NCBI RefSeq assembly: GCF_022230885.1
Contig: NZ_JAKGCT010000004.1
Coordinates: 1,612,001-1,676,000, forward strand
DNA from: Paenalcaligenes niemegkensis
Lineage (GTDB): Bacteria > Pseudomonadota > Gammaproteobacteria > Burkholderiales > Burkholderiaceae_B
Length of the DNA: 64,000 nucleotides
Direction: 5' to 3'
Shown here: one piece after another, positions 9,503-18,502 of the stretch
Numbering within the stretch: the stretch's first letter is position 1
Layout: every line of letters starts with the position of its first letter
Translations under genes and position numbers: made by a program
Notes under the pieces: model-generated
Databases searched by the model: none
Seen by the model: only the letters and a program-made list of their open reading frames with translations
What the model was told of the DNA's origin: nothing

Positions 9503-9692
9503 GTTGGCATGATGTCCATCAGCGGTGCAGGAACTCCATGCACGCTGATGGGCGATTGTGCTTGCCTCGATAGCCGCTATGGTGTGCTGCTTTTCTTTCC
9601 GAAACGACGGCATGTCGGGGAAGAAGCCAGACGTGATCGACTGTGTGCACTACCGAATCCGCTTAGACAAACGTCATTACGCTTTGAATTGG

Positions 9693-9708
9693 GTAACAAA
9701 AAAGTAAT
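9693..9708. promoter_or_regulatory. Metal-regulator-like box upstream of the DUF4148 gene
   Basis: On the minus strand this reads ATTACTTTTTTGTTAC, close to the GATTAC-T6-GTAATC box at 30283-30300. It lies about 113 bases upstream of the DUF4148 start at 9822. Confidence 0.5.
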
Positions 9709-9821
9709 GCGCGTGTTCGCAAACTGACTGGGCTGATTTCCTACAATTCATTCAAGCGGCTTAACTTTCATCACGCGCCATTGCGCAGCCGCATGAGTTC
9801 GTAAATTCTAGGAGTAAACGT

Positions 9822-10106
9822 ATGACCAACTTGAAAAAGAACCTTCTCGCAGCAGTGCTGCTGGCAACAACGACGATGGCGGTCAGCGCACAGCCGCATA
9901 CCTCCGGTTCCGGAGAGCCCAAGACGCGTGCGGAGGTACGTGCGGATCTAGCATTGTGGAAAAAAGCAGGACTCGATAAATTCTGGGCTGGCGAGAGCAC
10001 TCCTGATACCTTTAGCCGTGAATACAGGTCTGCCTATGCCGAGTATGTTCGTATGCGTAGTGGCCCCGAATATAACGCAGAGGTCCAGCAACAATCGGGA
10101 CGATAG
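9822..10106 (+). CDS. DUF4148 family small secreted protein
   Basis: 94 residues with a signal peptide (MTNLKKNLLAAVLLATTTMA) and the DUF4148-type mature part: TRAEVRADLALWKKAGLDKF, then TPDTFSREYRSAYAEY and RSGPEYNAEVQQQSGR. GGAG lies ten bases before the start. It is clearly homologous to 31364-31663 (same KTRAEV, LDKFW, PDTF, AYAEYVR, RSGPEY blocks). Function unknown. A metal box upstream and a strong terminator downstream make it a stand-alone unit in the metal regulon. Confidence 0.8.
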   Translation: MTNLKKNLLAAVLLATTTMAVSAQPHTSGSGEPKTRAEVRADLALWKKAGLDKFWAGESTPDTFSREYRSAYAEYVRMRSGPEYNAEVQQQSGR

Positions 10107-10151
10107 TTCGATTTGACGACGCTCTTCTCCGCGATGGGATGGCGATAGTCA

Positions 10152-10182
10152 CCGCGCACGGCTACACTTGTGCGCGGTTTTT
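10152..10182 (+). terminator. Rho-independent terminator after the DUF4148 gene
   Basis: Perfect 8-base arms CCGCGCAC and GTGCGCGG with a 10-base loop, followed by TTTTT. Confidence 0.85.
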
Positions 10183-10248
10183 CATCCAACACCCAACCAT
10201 CCATTTCCATGTATGGAGGTGTTGAGTATCCTCAAATGAAAACCGAAG

Positions 10249-11589
10249 CTAATGTATTGGTATTGGTCTAGCCACGGTAAATCCCATCGTGACCAATCGA
10301 TCAACCGACCGGGTAAACGTTTTTCCGCCGTGCATTCGAGCTATCGCAGCAACGATTGCTAACCCCAGCCCAAAATGATCTTGATCACTAGACACCCGCT
10401 CTGCCGGTAGCCTGACGAACCGCTCAAAGCACCTTACCAGGTGCTCTTGTGCGACAGGCGTGCCAAGATTACAAACTGCGATCCGCACTTCTTCGTCTGC
10501 TGCTTCCACGACAATCAGCACATCGCTGAACGCGTCGGCGTGCCGGATCGCATTAGATAGTAGGTTCGACACGGCGCGTTGAAAAAGCGTACGACTAATC
10601 AATGCTGAGGCGTCGCCCACTAGCAGTAACTTCACATCAGCTTCCTCGGCCTGAGCCTCATGATAATCCATAACCTCCTGGATTGTAATGGCAATACTGT
10701 TGGTCGGCTCCGTCTTAATCCTCGTGCCACCATCGGCCCGTGCGAGGAGCAGAATGTCGCTTATGACTCTTTCCATTCTGTGCAGATCTTCCAGATTAGA
10801 AACGAGCATTTCTTCAAGCGAGCGCTCATACCGTTTAGAACTTAATGCCAGCTCGGTTTCACCAATCAGCGTTGCCAACGGCGTCCTTAGCTCATGGGCC
10901 AGATTGGCATTAAATTCCTCCATCTGAGCATAAGCACCTTCGATACGTTCAAGCAACGCGTTGAAGTGGGCCATCAACGGTAGAATTTCTGCCGGAGGGG
11001 CCTTCGTCTCCAGTCGCTCGCCAAGCCGTTCCGGAGACAGCTTCGCGACCTGGCGACTCAATATATCGATCGGAGTCAGCGCCCTGCGAACCAACCACGC
11101 GGCACCTAACGATGCGAGTACTGCGCCTAAAATTGCGCCGATAAACAGAGCCAGTGCCAAGCGCTTGAGAAAACGGATGTCGGAAGTGATGTCCATGCTC
11201 AGTTGCGCTTCGATCGGTCCCGTCGATAGTCCATACTCGGGTAGCATAAACGTAAGCTGCCGAAACATGCTTGCCTTGGCGTTTAACGGTCTCTTACCAA
11301 ACGTCTGGGTCACACTGTTACTCTGCAGAACTAACGAGAGCTCTGGATGGCCATGGAAGAAATCCAAGAGCTGATGTTGCAACGATTCGGGGCTATCTTT
11401 AGATGCATTTTCCGTAGCCAAATGCTGAATCGCTCTCTGCTTTTCCCTCAAAAGTTCGGTCTGGCGGGTCGCGAAATTCGAACCAATAACAAGATAGACA
11501 GCTGTACAGATCAGTCCTACACTTACCAAGGTTTGTATTGCGAGCCAACGCGAAAGTCGGCCTCGAATTGAGTTTGAGCAACTCAACAT
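10249..11589 (-). CDS. Metal-sensing histidine kinase (CopS/CusS-like)
   Basis: 446 residues: membrane helix about 15-36, periplasmic sensor 37-142, second helix about 143-167, HAMP linker (RRALTPIDILSRQV), dimerisation domain with phospho-acceptor His232 in NLAHELRTPLAT, and an ATP-binding domain with N box (NLLSNAIRHA) and G box (FGLGLAIVAAIARMHGG). The overall shape matches heavy-metal sensor kinases such as CusS, CopS and IrlS. It overlaps the end of the response-regulator gene by 7 bases, so the two are translated together. It probably detects periplasmic Cu+ or Ag+; the ligand is inferred. Confidence 0.88.
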   Translation of the reverse strand: MLSCSNSIRGRLSRWLAIQTLVSVGLICTAVYLVIGSNFATRQTELLREKQRAIQHLATENASKDSPESLQHQLLDFFHGHPELSLVLQSNSVTQTFGKRPLNAKASMFRQLTFMLPEYGLSTGPIEAQLSMDITSDIRFLKRLALALFIGAILGAVLASLGAAWLVRRALTPIDILSRQVAKLSPERLGERLETKAPPAEILPLMAHFNALLERIEGAYAQMEEFNANLAHELRTPLATLIGETELALSSKRYERSLEEMLVSNLEDLHRMERVISDILLLARADGGTRIKTEPTNSIAITIQEVMDYHEAQAEEADVKLLLVGDASALISRTLFQRAVSNLLSNAIRHADAFSDVLIVVEAADEEVRIAVCNLGTPVAQEHLVRCFERFVRLPAERVSSDQDHFGLGLAIVAAIARMHGGKTFTRSVDRLVTMGFTVARPIPIH

Positions 11590-12278
11590 TCGCCATCCCG
11601 AGCCTCAATTACATAGCCCATGCCGCGCACGGTGTGTATGAGTTTGTTCTCGAACGGGCCATCCACCTTTGCGCGTAATCGCCGCACGGCCGCTTCAACT
11701 ACGTTAGTATTATTGTTGAAATTAGTATCCCATACCTGTTCGGCTAAAGTCTGCCGAGACAAGACTTGGCCACGCTTACGCATGAACAACTGGAGCAAAG
11801 CGAACTCCTTCACAGTCAAGTTGATCGGCTGCTCGTTCCGAAAGACGCGTCGGCGCAGAAGGTCTAGCTCTAGATCGGCTACGCGAACGATATTCGTGTG
11901 GGAGTCAGTCAAGTTTGCAGGGTCGTTCCTGCGAGCCAACGCAAAGATCCGAGCCATGAGCTCAGTCAGTGAGAAGGGCTTAGGAAGGTAATCATCAGCG
12001 CCATCCTCCAGCCCTCTTACCCGGTCTTCAACCCGATCTCTTGCGCTGAGCATGAGCACTGGCACACGACTCTGTTTGCGCAGTTCGCGTAACAATTGAA
12101 ACCCGTCCATACCCGGCAACATCACATCCAGAAGGATAAGATCGTATGGGGTCTCTTGTGCAAAATATAGACCCTCTCTACCATCGCCAGCCACATCAAC
12201 CACATAGCCATGCTCCGTCAACGCTCGACGTAAGTAGTCCGCAAGCTTTCTTTCATCTTCGACCACAAGAACTTTCAT
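11583..12278 (-). CDS. OmpR-family response regulator (CopR/CusR-like)
   Basis: 231 residues: receiver domain with phospho-acceptor Asp51 (LILLDVMLPG), acidic pair E7-D8, switch residues and Lys in DDYLPKPFSLTEL, then a winged-helix DNA-binding domain ending VRGMGYVIEARDGEC. It is closest in layout to CusR/CopR/IrlR regulators of copper and silver genes. A perfect box TTACG-AATA-CGTAA 156 bases upstream suggests self-control. It is the best candidate to bind the repeated boxes across 1-32000. Confidence 0.88.
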   Translation of the reverse strand: MKVLVVEDERKLADYLRRALTEHGYVVDVAGDGREGLYFAQETPYDLILLDVMLPGMDGFQLLRELRKQSRVPVLMLSARDRVEDRVRGLEDGADDYLPKPFSLTELMARIFALARRNDPANLTDSHTNIVRVADLELDLLRRRVFRNEQPINLTVKEFALLQLFMRKRGQVLSRQTLAEQVWDTNFNNNTNVVEAAVRRLRAKVDGPFENKLIHTVRGMGYVIEARDGEC

Positions 12279-12434
12279 CGCTGGTATGATTCCTCCATGA
12301 AGAATGACTAAGCGCTCAGCGGCGTGAGGCAGGAACGAACCTACTATTCTCGTTAGCAGCTCGTCTCTAACGCACGGTATGTTCAGAACTCGTACACGTT
12401 ACGTTAGTCAACCTGACATTAGCAGGACACGGTC

Positions 12435-12450
12435 ATTACGAATACGTAAC
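12435..12450. promoter_or_regulatory. CopR-like box upstream of the two-component genes
   Basis: ATTACGAATACGTAAC has perfect TTACG / CGTAA arms around AATA. The core ACGAATACGT is identical to the operator at 1162-1179. Confidence 0.6.
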
Positions 12451-12588
12451 CTTGGGGGCATGCGCCGTGCGCCGTGCGCCATACGGCCTCGGGCAATGCA
12501 CAGTATCACCGCGGCAAAGGCGCTGGGACTGTCACGCTATGTTCAAGGAACTCTCTCCACCCCATGCACAAGCCTATTCGATCCCGTT

Positions 12589-12615
12589 CCCGCTGCGCTA
12601 ACTGAACGCAGCGGG
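12589..12615. terminator. Strong hairpin downstream of the second porin
   Basis: Perfect arms CCCGCTGCG / CGCAGCGGG with a 9-base loop, 20 bases past the porin stop at 12635. No clear T run follows on either strand, so termination strength is uncertain. Confidence 0.5.
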
Positions 12616-12634
12616 CATCCTGCACCCATCAGAA

Positions 12635-13792
12635 TCAAAACTGATGGCGCAGTCCTACGCTGACGGTTTTAACCTTCGCGTCATCCAAGAATGCGAAGTT
12701 GTCGGTATACGAGCCGACTGCATATAAGTCGGTCCGCTTTGAGAGCATATAGGTATAACCTAGGCTGAACGTATTTGAGCTTGCATCTCCTCCGGTAAGA
12801 TCTTTGTTGTTTGCGTCTGCTCGTGCCCAGGAGCCGAACATGCTGCCCGCTGCCCCTACCGGTGCAGAGACTGCAACTAAGTATGAATTTGACTTGAAAC
12901 CGTCGACGAAAACATTGCTCGGCACACCGGAGAAGTTCCCTACAGCGCCCCCAGGCAAGCCTGCCCCACCAAACCAACCATCAGTCGTCCTGCTATACGC
13001 AAGTGCCAGCTTGGCTAATTCAAAATCGTAGGCTGCGCCCACGACATACGACCTGGGCGTCGCCTGCGTCTGTTGATCACTCAGCTTATTCGAAGGGTTT
13101 AGCTGGTCATACGATATGAAGGCTGACAACGGCCCATTCGCGTAGCGAAGCGCTGCAGTTATGGCGCGTGTATTGTCGGCCGTGTTGAATCCCACCTGAT
13201 TCGATTTAGAGTCATCCGCACTAAATGAGTACCCCAGGCCCATTGTGAAGCCATTTATCGTCGGCGTCTCATAGGTGACCAATTGGTCGTAACGTACCCA
13301 ATTTACTGAGCTAAATCCGGACCCACTGCCCATATTCAGTTGAGTAAAGCCTCCGCCAAACATTGGGCCAAGAACGCTGTAAAAGTAGCGCGACCCAATG
13401 TTGTACTGGCGGCCTATATTAAACTGACCCCAATTATCACTGCCAAGCCCAACTGTCGCGTTACGACCGAACAGGCGACCACCTTGAGTCGATTGTCCGT
13501 TGCTAAGATTGAAACCGGACTCCAGTTGAAACTTGGCATACAGTCCGCCGCCAAGATCCTCTTTTCCCCGTACTCCCCACCGCGAGCCGTTCTTGACGCT
13601 ATCCGTCATGCCGAAACGGCTGCGATCTAATGACACTCTCTGATTGCTGACAGGATCTACTATCGTCCCGTCCACCTTCGAGTAGCCAACGCCCGCGTCG
13701 AGTATTCCGTATAGCGTAACGGAAGTCTCCGCCTGAGTAGTACTAGATAGTATCGTAGCCAGAGCGGCCATTATTTTTAGCGTATTTTTCAT
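12635..13792 (-). CDS. General outer-membrane porin, second copy
   Basis: 385 residues: signal peptide, SVTLYGILDAGVGYSKVDG start, RWGVRGKEDLGGGLYAKFQL motif, many alternating beta strands and a C-terminal Phe (SVGLRHQF). AAAGGCTCC region precedes the start. It shares the porin family with 8399-9502 but is clearly diverged, so they are not a recent duplication. It lies just upstream of the copR/copS pair, and divergent from the 14400 small secreted protein. Confidence 0.9.
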   Translation of the reverse strand: MKNTLKIMAALATILSSTTQAETSVTLYGILDAGVGYSKVDGTIVDPVSNQRVSLDRSRFGMTDSVKNGSRWGVRGKEDLGGGLYAKFQLESGFNLSNGQSTQGGRLFGRNATVGLGSDNWGQFNIGRQYNIGSRYFYSVLGPMFGGGFTQLNMGSGSGFSSVNWVRYDQLVTYETPTINGFTMGLGYSFSADDSKSNQVGFNTADNTRAITAALRYANGPLSAFISYDQLNPSNKLSDQQTQATPRSYVVGAAYDFELAKLALAYSRTTDGWFGGAGLPGGAVGNFSGVPSNVFVDGFKSNSYLVAVSAPVGAAGSMFGSWARADANNKDLTGGDASSNTFSLGYTYMLSKRTDLYAVGSYTDNFAFLDDAKVKTVSVGLRHQF

Positions 13793-14399
13793 TGAAAGGC
13801 TCCTTTAACCCTGAGGTAGACATGGCGCTGATTGCAGTAAATGCTCGTTCCTGCATGCACGCGTTAACGCGAGATCCATACATGAAACGAATCTAAGACT
13901 GCGGGATTAGGAGCTTAGTCGGCGGTGCCCAACAATCTACGAACTCATCGATTACAAATGCGTTATCTGCATAACGCCGAGAGCAACACTCCGGCCCCTT
14001 TGGGTTTCCGAACGCCCGATTAGCTCTAATAATTTTGCAAAGATTTCCTGCTGCCGATAATCAGTCGAATGAAGCCGCGAAACTGTTTCTCAAGTTTTGG
14101 TTCTGCCACGCCGCGGCACATCTCCGCAGGCTGTAGGCGCGAATAATGGTTGAAACAGCGAGTTCTCCGCGACAGCACAGTCCGGCTAGTCAATCAGCGG
14201 GTCAGCACGTGTATACGCACGACCGATACAACCAGCAACGACCATGACGACAGAATGACGAAGATGACGCAAATGTCATGCTGTCGTCATCGGCCTGTTG
14301 GTGCTCGGGACATACATTAGACCCATCGCCAGAAGGACTAGCACGGCGCTAGTAAATCAACGACTCCGCTGGCAACCACTCTTTTAAAAGGAATGAATA
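13793..14399. other. Divergent promoter region between porin and small secreted protein
   Basis: 607 bases without a gene. The right part holds a set of TGACG repeats between 14244 and 14290: ATGACGACAG at 14244-14253 is the exact inverse of CTGTCGTCAT at 14281-14290, with a further palindromic box inside (14263-14280). The left part shows nothing that I can support. Confidence 0.5.
14263..14280. promoter_or_regulatory. TGACG-type operator upstream of the small secreted protein
   Basis: GATGACGCAAATGTCATG aligns with the palindrome at 1162-1179 at most positions. It sits 119 bases before 14400, and is nested inside the longer inverted repeat 14244-14290. Confidence 0.5.
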
Positions 14400-14732
14400 A
14401 TGTCCCTTCGTACCAAAACTCTTGCCGCCTTGCTTACAGCAGTTATTGCAGTTCCCGCTACCAGCTTTGCTTACTGGATCCCTGACAATAGTGAACAGGG
14501 GGGCACCGAAGTCGTCGATTGGTCCAACATGAAGAGCCGTGCACAGGTGCTTGAGGAGCTCGAGCAGGCAAAGGCAGACCCTTCATGGGCCACCCGCCAG
14601 GGGGAAGAAACTGGGACTTGGTCTATGGCCGGCACTGAGCAGACAAAATCGCGCGCCGAAGTTCGACAGGAACTGGAATCAATGAGCGCGAAAGAAAAAG
14701 CCTACATCGAAAGCTTCTACACCGGCGCGTAA
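14400..14732 (+). CDS. Small secreted protein, paralogue of 709-1041
   Basis: 110 residues, the same length as its paralogue and with the same blocks: signal peptide (MSLRTKTLAALLTAVIAVPA), WIPDNSEQGG, KSRAQVLEELEQAKADPSWA, a second KSRAEVRQEL repeat and the end KAYIESFYTGA. AAAGGAATGAATA precedes the start. It has no known enzyme motif. Strict conservation of the WIPDNSEQGG and SFYTGA segments in two copies at different loci suggests a real function, probably in the periplasm. The TGACG operator upstream links it to the CopR-type regulon. Confidence 0.8.
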   Translation: MSLRTKTLAALLTAVIAVPATSFAYWIPDNSEQGGTEVVDWSNMKSRAQVLEELEQAKADPSWATRQGEETGTWSMAGTEQTKSRAEVRQELESMSAKEKAYIESFYTGA

Positions 14733-14760
14733 GCCGTTCCGATCTCTTTCTCATACAGCT

Positions 14761-14782
14761 AGGGCAGCCAAACGGCTGCCCT
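14761..14782 (+). terminator. Terminator after the small secreted protein
   Basis: AGGGCAGCC / GGCTGCCCT arms with an AAAC loop, followed by a pyrimidine-rich ACTCCTTTCT tract. Confidence 0.7.
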
Positions 14783-14810
14783 ACTCCTTTCTGGAATCAC
14801 AACTTTGTAC

Positions 14811-14942
14811 CTACGGCTCGGTGCCCTCCGTGTCATAGACGTACCATCCAGCAGCAATCATGACGTTGGCTTTCTCGCCAGGAATACCAGATAACCTAAA
14901 AATGCAGTCAATGATGCTTAAAGGCTCCCGAGCAGCAGACAC
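14811..14942 (-). CDS. Possible 43-residue protein coupled to cusF
   Basis: A GTG at 14942 overlaps the TAG stop of the cusF-like gene by one base (TAGTG), a common arrangement for translational coupling. The frame runs 43 residues, VSAAREPLSIIDCIFRLSGI then PGEKANVMIAAGWYVYDTEG, and stops at 14811. The amino-acid make-up looks protein-like, but I do not recognise a family and no independent ribosome site is seen. Confidence 0.3.
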   Translation of the reverse strand: MSAAREPLSIIDCIFRLSGIPGEKANVMIAAGWYVYDTEGTEP

Positions 14943-15298
14943 TAGCGCTTCTTCAAAGTCGTGATGGTATAGGTTCCATTCAGGTTCTCAAGCCTGAATT
15001 TAACTTTTTCCCCTTCTTTGGCCTGCTGCAATACCGCTGCATCTTTGGCTTTATAAGCCATCGTCATCGGTGGCATGCCGACGTTCTCGAGTGCGCCATG
15101 CTCAATCGTTATCATGCCGCTTGGCCGGTCCACCTTACGAACCACACCATTAGACAAAGCGGTGTCAGCCCTAACTTCCGAAGGCGCCGCACTGATATTT
15201 CCGGTCGGACCGTTAACATTCCCATCGCCTGCAAAAGCTGTAATGGATATGCCAAGCGCTAGGCTAGCACCCAGCGAACATGAGATCAGTTTCTTCAT
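14942..15298 (-). CDS. cusF: CusF-like periplasmic copper/silver chaperone
   Basis: 118 residues from the ATG at 15298, with GGAG upstream and a signal peptide (MKKLISCSLGASLALGISIT). The mature part is a small OB-fold CusF domain: GVVRKVDRPSGMITIEHG, then the metal site VGMPPMTMAYKAKD (Met pair) and KVKFRLENLNGTYTI. CusF binds Cu+ or Ag+ through Met, His and Trp and hands it to CusB. It is the last main gene of the cusCBA operon, about 55 bases after cusA. Confidence 0.85.
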   Translation of the reverse strand: MKKLISCSLGASLALGISITAFAGDGNVNGPTGNISAAPSEVRADTALSNGVVRKVDRPSGMITIEHGALENVGMPPMTMAYKAKDAAVLQQAKEGEKVKFRLENLNGTYTITTLKKR

Positions 15299-15353
15299 AA
15301 CAATTTCTCCGTAGATGGAAAATAAGGTGCGTATGCACCGGACGAGTACTTCC

Positions 15354-18300
15354 TTACTGATGCTTTCTTTCAAGGCGACGGATTTGACGCCGTTGCAGCA
15401 AAAGCCAGGCGGCTGGGATAACAAACATCGACAGAATAGGTGCCGTAACCATCCCGCCAATCATAGGTGCGGCGATACGTTGCATGACTTCCGAGCCAGT
15501 ACCTTGACCCAACATGATCGGAAACAGCCCCCCAGCACGACGGCCACCGTCATGGCCTTCGGTCGAACCCGTACTACCGCCCCTTCTCGAATGGCTTCCA
15601 TCAGCAATGACTCAGTAAATGGCTTCCCGCACTTGAGACGATCATTCAAGGCAGTTTTCAGGTAAAGCAACATTACAACGCCAAATTCAGCTGCCACACC
15701 GACAAGAGCAATGAAACCAACCGCAGTTGCCACGGAAATTGCATGTCCCAGCATCCAGATGAGCCAGAAGCCCCCAATCAATGCAAACGGCACAGTCACC
15801 ATCAGCAACATTGCATCAGCCACGGAATTGAACGTGAGAAATAAAAGCACAAAGACCAGTGCCAGCGTCATGGGCACGACTGTTCGCAGCTTAGCTTCCG
15901 CCCGCTCAAGGTATTCGAACTGGCCGGACCAGGCAATGGAATAGCCTACTGGCAGCATCACGTCCCGCGCAACGACCTTCTGCATCGCTTGGACGACCGA
16001 AGACAAATCTGCATTTTGTATGTCAACGTAGACGTAGCCCGTCAAGCGTGCGTTCTCACTACGGATCATCGGTGGACCATCGGAGATTTTGACGTCCGCG
16101 ACGTCCTCCAGGCGAATTTGCGCGCCCCGATCAGTCACGATAGATAACTGTCGCAGATCGTCCAGTGAATCACGTATCTCGCGCGGGTATCGAACATTAA
16201 TGGGGAAGCGCCGACGTCCATCGATCACCTCTCCTACGTTCTCGCCCCCTACGGCCGAGGACACGATGCCTTGAATGTCGGTAATGGCGAGGCCGTAACG
16301 CGCAGCAGCCATCCGATCGATATCGACGTCGATGTAGCGTCCGCCCGTCAAACGTTCGGCCAACGCCGACGAGACGCCTGGAACGCCCTTGACCGCCGTT
16401 TCAACCTGCGAGGCGATCTGATCGATTTCCTCCAGGCTTGGGCCTGATATCTTGACGCCTACCGGCGTCTTGATCCCCGTCGATAGCATGTCGAGTCGAT
16501 TTCGGATGGGTGGCACCCAGACATTGGTCAAGCCCGGTACATTGACGGCCTGATCCAGTTCTTCAATCAGTTTTTGAGGCGTCATTCCTACGCGCCACTC
16601 GTCTCGAGGTTTGAACTGAATCGTAGTTTCGAACATTTCAAGTGGTGCAGGGTCCGTGGCCGTATCGGCGCGGCCAGATTTGCCAAAAACTGTTGCCACC
16701 TCAGGAACAGACTTGATCATGCGGTTGGTCTGTTGCAAGAGTTCAGTGGCTTTCTGGGCTGACAATCCGGGCAGTGCCGTGGGCATATACAAGAGATCAC
16801 CCTCATCAAGAGCTGGCATAAATTCACTACCCAGACGTGATATGGGAACCAGCGTCACTGCTAAAGCAACAACAGCTAACGCGATAACTGCCCAGGGACG
16901 CCGCAGCGTTGCCTCGAGCATTGGCCGGTACATCCAAACTAATACACGATTGATAGGGTTAGCCATCTCACGAGGAATACGTCCTCGAATCAAATAGCCC
17001 ATTAGCACTGGGACTAATGTCACCGATATGGCTGCAGCGGCTGCAATCGAGTATGTCTTGGTGAATGCAAGGGGCGCGAACATCTTGCCCTCTTGTCCCT
17101 CCAGAGAAAAAACAGGTATGAAGGACAGCGTAATGATGAGTAACGAAAAAAACAGGGCTGGCCCCACCTCTGCGGTTGACGTCGCGATCAGCTCCCATCG
17201 TCGCGATGTCGTGAGTGGAGTGCCCGGATGCTGGTGTTCATACGCTTCAAGATGCTTGTGCGCGTTCTCTATCATTACGATCGCCGCATCAATCATCGCA
17301 CCAATTGCAATCGCGATGCCGCTAAGAGACATGAGATTCGCGTTAACACCTTGATAGCGCATCACAATGAATGCCGCAAGTATGCCCAGCGGCAATGAAA
17401 AAATAGCGACGAGCGCACTGCGCAAATGAAATAGAAACAAAGCGCAAACTATTCCGACGATAACGAATTCTTCAAGAAGCTTGTTCGTAAGATTTGATAC
17501 AGCGCGTTCGATCAGTTGCGAGCGATCGTAAGTCGTTACCACTTCAACCCCGGGCGGCAGCGATTTGCTCAGTTCAGCCAGTTTATTTTTAACCGCGTCG
17601 ATCGTAGTGAGCGCATTCTTTCCGGACCGCATGACGATCACGCCTCCTGCCACCTCACCCTCGCCATTTAACTCAGCAATTCCTCGACGCATTTCCGGCC
17701 CGATCTGAATACGCGCGACATCGCCTAGCAAGACGGGTGTGCCTGAGTCGCTCGCGCGCAGTACGACATTCCTGAAGTCAGCCAACGTCTTAAGATATCC
17801 CGAAGAGCGAACCATGTACTCGGATTCAGCCAGTTCCAGCACAGAACCACCTGCCTCCTGGTTCGACTTACCCAGTGCATCTTTTACCTCGGCCAATGTA
17901 ATCCCATAGGCGCGCAGCTTGTCTGGATCCACCACTACCTGATACTGGCGAACCATACCGCCTATAGAGGCCACTTCGGAAACGTCTGGCACGGCCTTTA
18001 ACTCGAACTTTAAAAACCAGTCATTCAAGGCTCTTAATTGGCCCAAGTCGTAAGAATTGGTTCGGTCCACCAATGCGTACTCATAGACCCAGCCCACGCC
18101 GGTGGCATCCGGTCCAAGTGAAACGCTTGCGCCAGGGGGTAACCGGCTCTGCACTTGGTTCAGGTACTCCAGTACCCGTGACCGAGCCCAATACTGATCA
18201 GTTTCGTCATCAAAGAGCACGTAGACAAATGCATCACCAAATGACGAATACGCTCGGATTGTTTTAGCGCCAGGAACCCCTAATAAGGTCGTAGTGAGCG

Positions 18301-18502
18301 GATAGGTCACCTGATCTTCCACAACTTGCGGCGCCCGGCCGGGATAGGACGCTTTGATAATGACCTGAGTGTCCGAGAGATCTGGCAAGGCGTCAATCGG
18401 CGTATCCAACAGCGAAAATATGCCCCATGCTGCAATAACGACGGTCCCTAGCAACACGAGAAAGCGGTTATAGATGGACCAATGAATTAGGCGCGCAATC
18501 AT
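15354..18502 (-). CDS. cusA: CusA-like copper/silver RND transporter, frameshifted at the C terminus
   Basis: The inner-membrane RND pump of the Cu/Ag efflux complex. The frame opens [17 protein letters not shown] and holds the typical [19 protein letters not shown] segment of the HME4 (Cu+/Ag+) class, which differs from the DFGxxxDGA form in the Czc pump at 23789. As read the frame ends at 15461 after a nonsense tail. Adding one base next to the C run 15528-15533 restores [19 protein letters not shown] and ends at TAA 15354, for about 1049 residues, the family length. It overlaps cusB by 4 bases. Confidence 0.9.

Noticed and set aside
12379..12663. Plus-strand frame of 94 residues between the two-component genes and porin
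   Set aside because: Covers the CopR-like box and the hairpin after the porin; composition unlike a protein.
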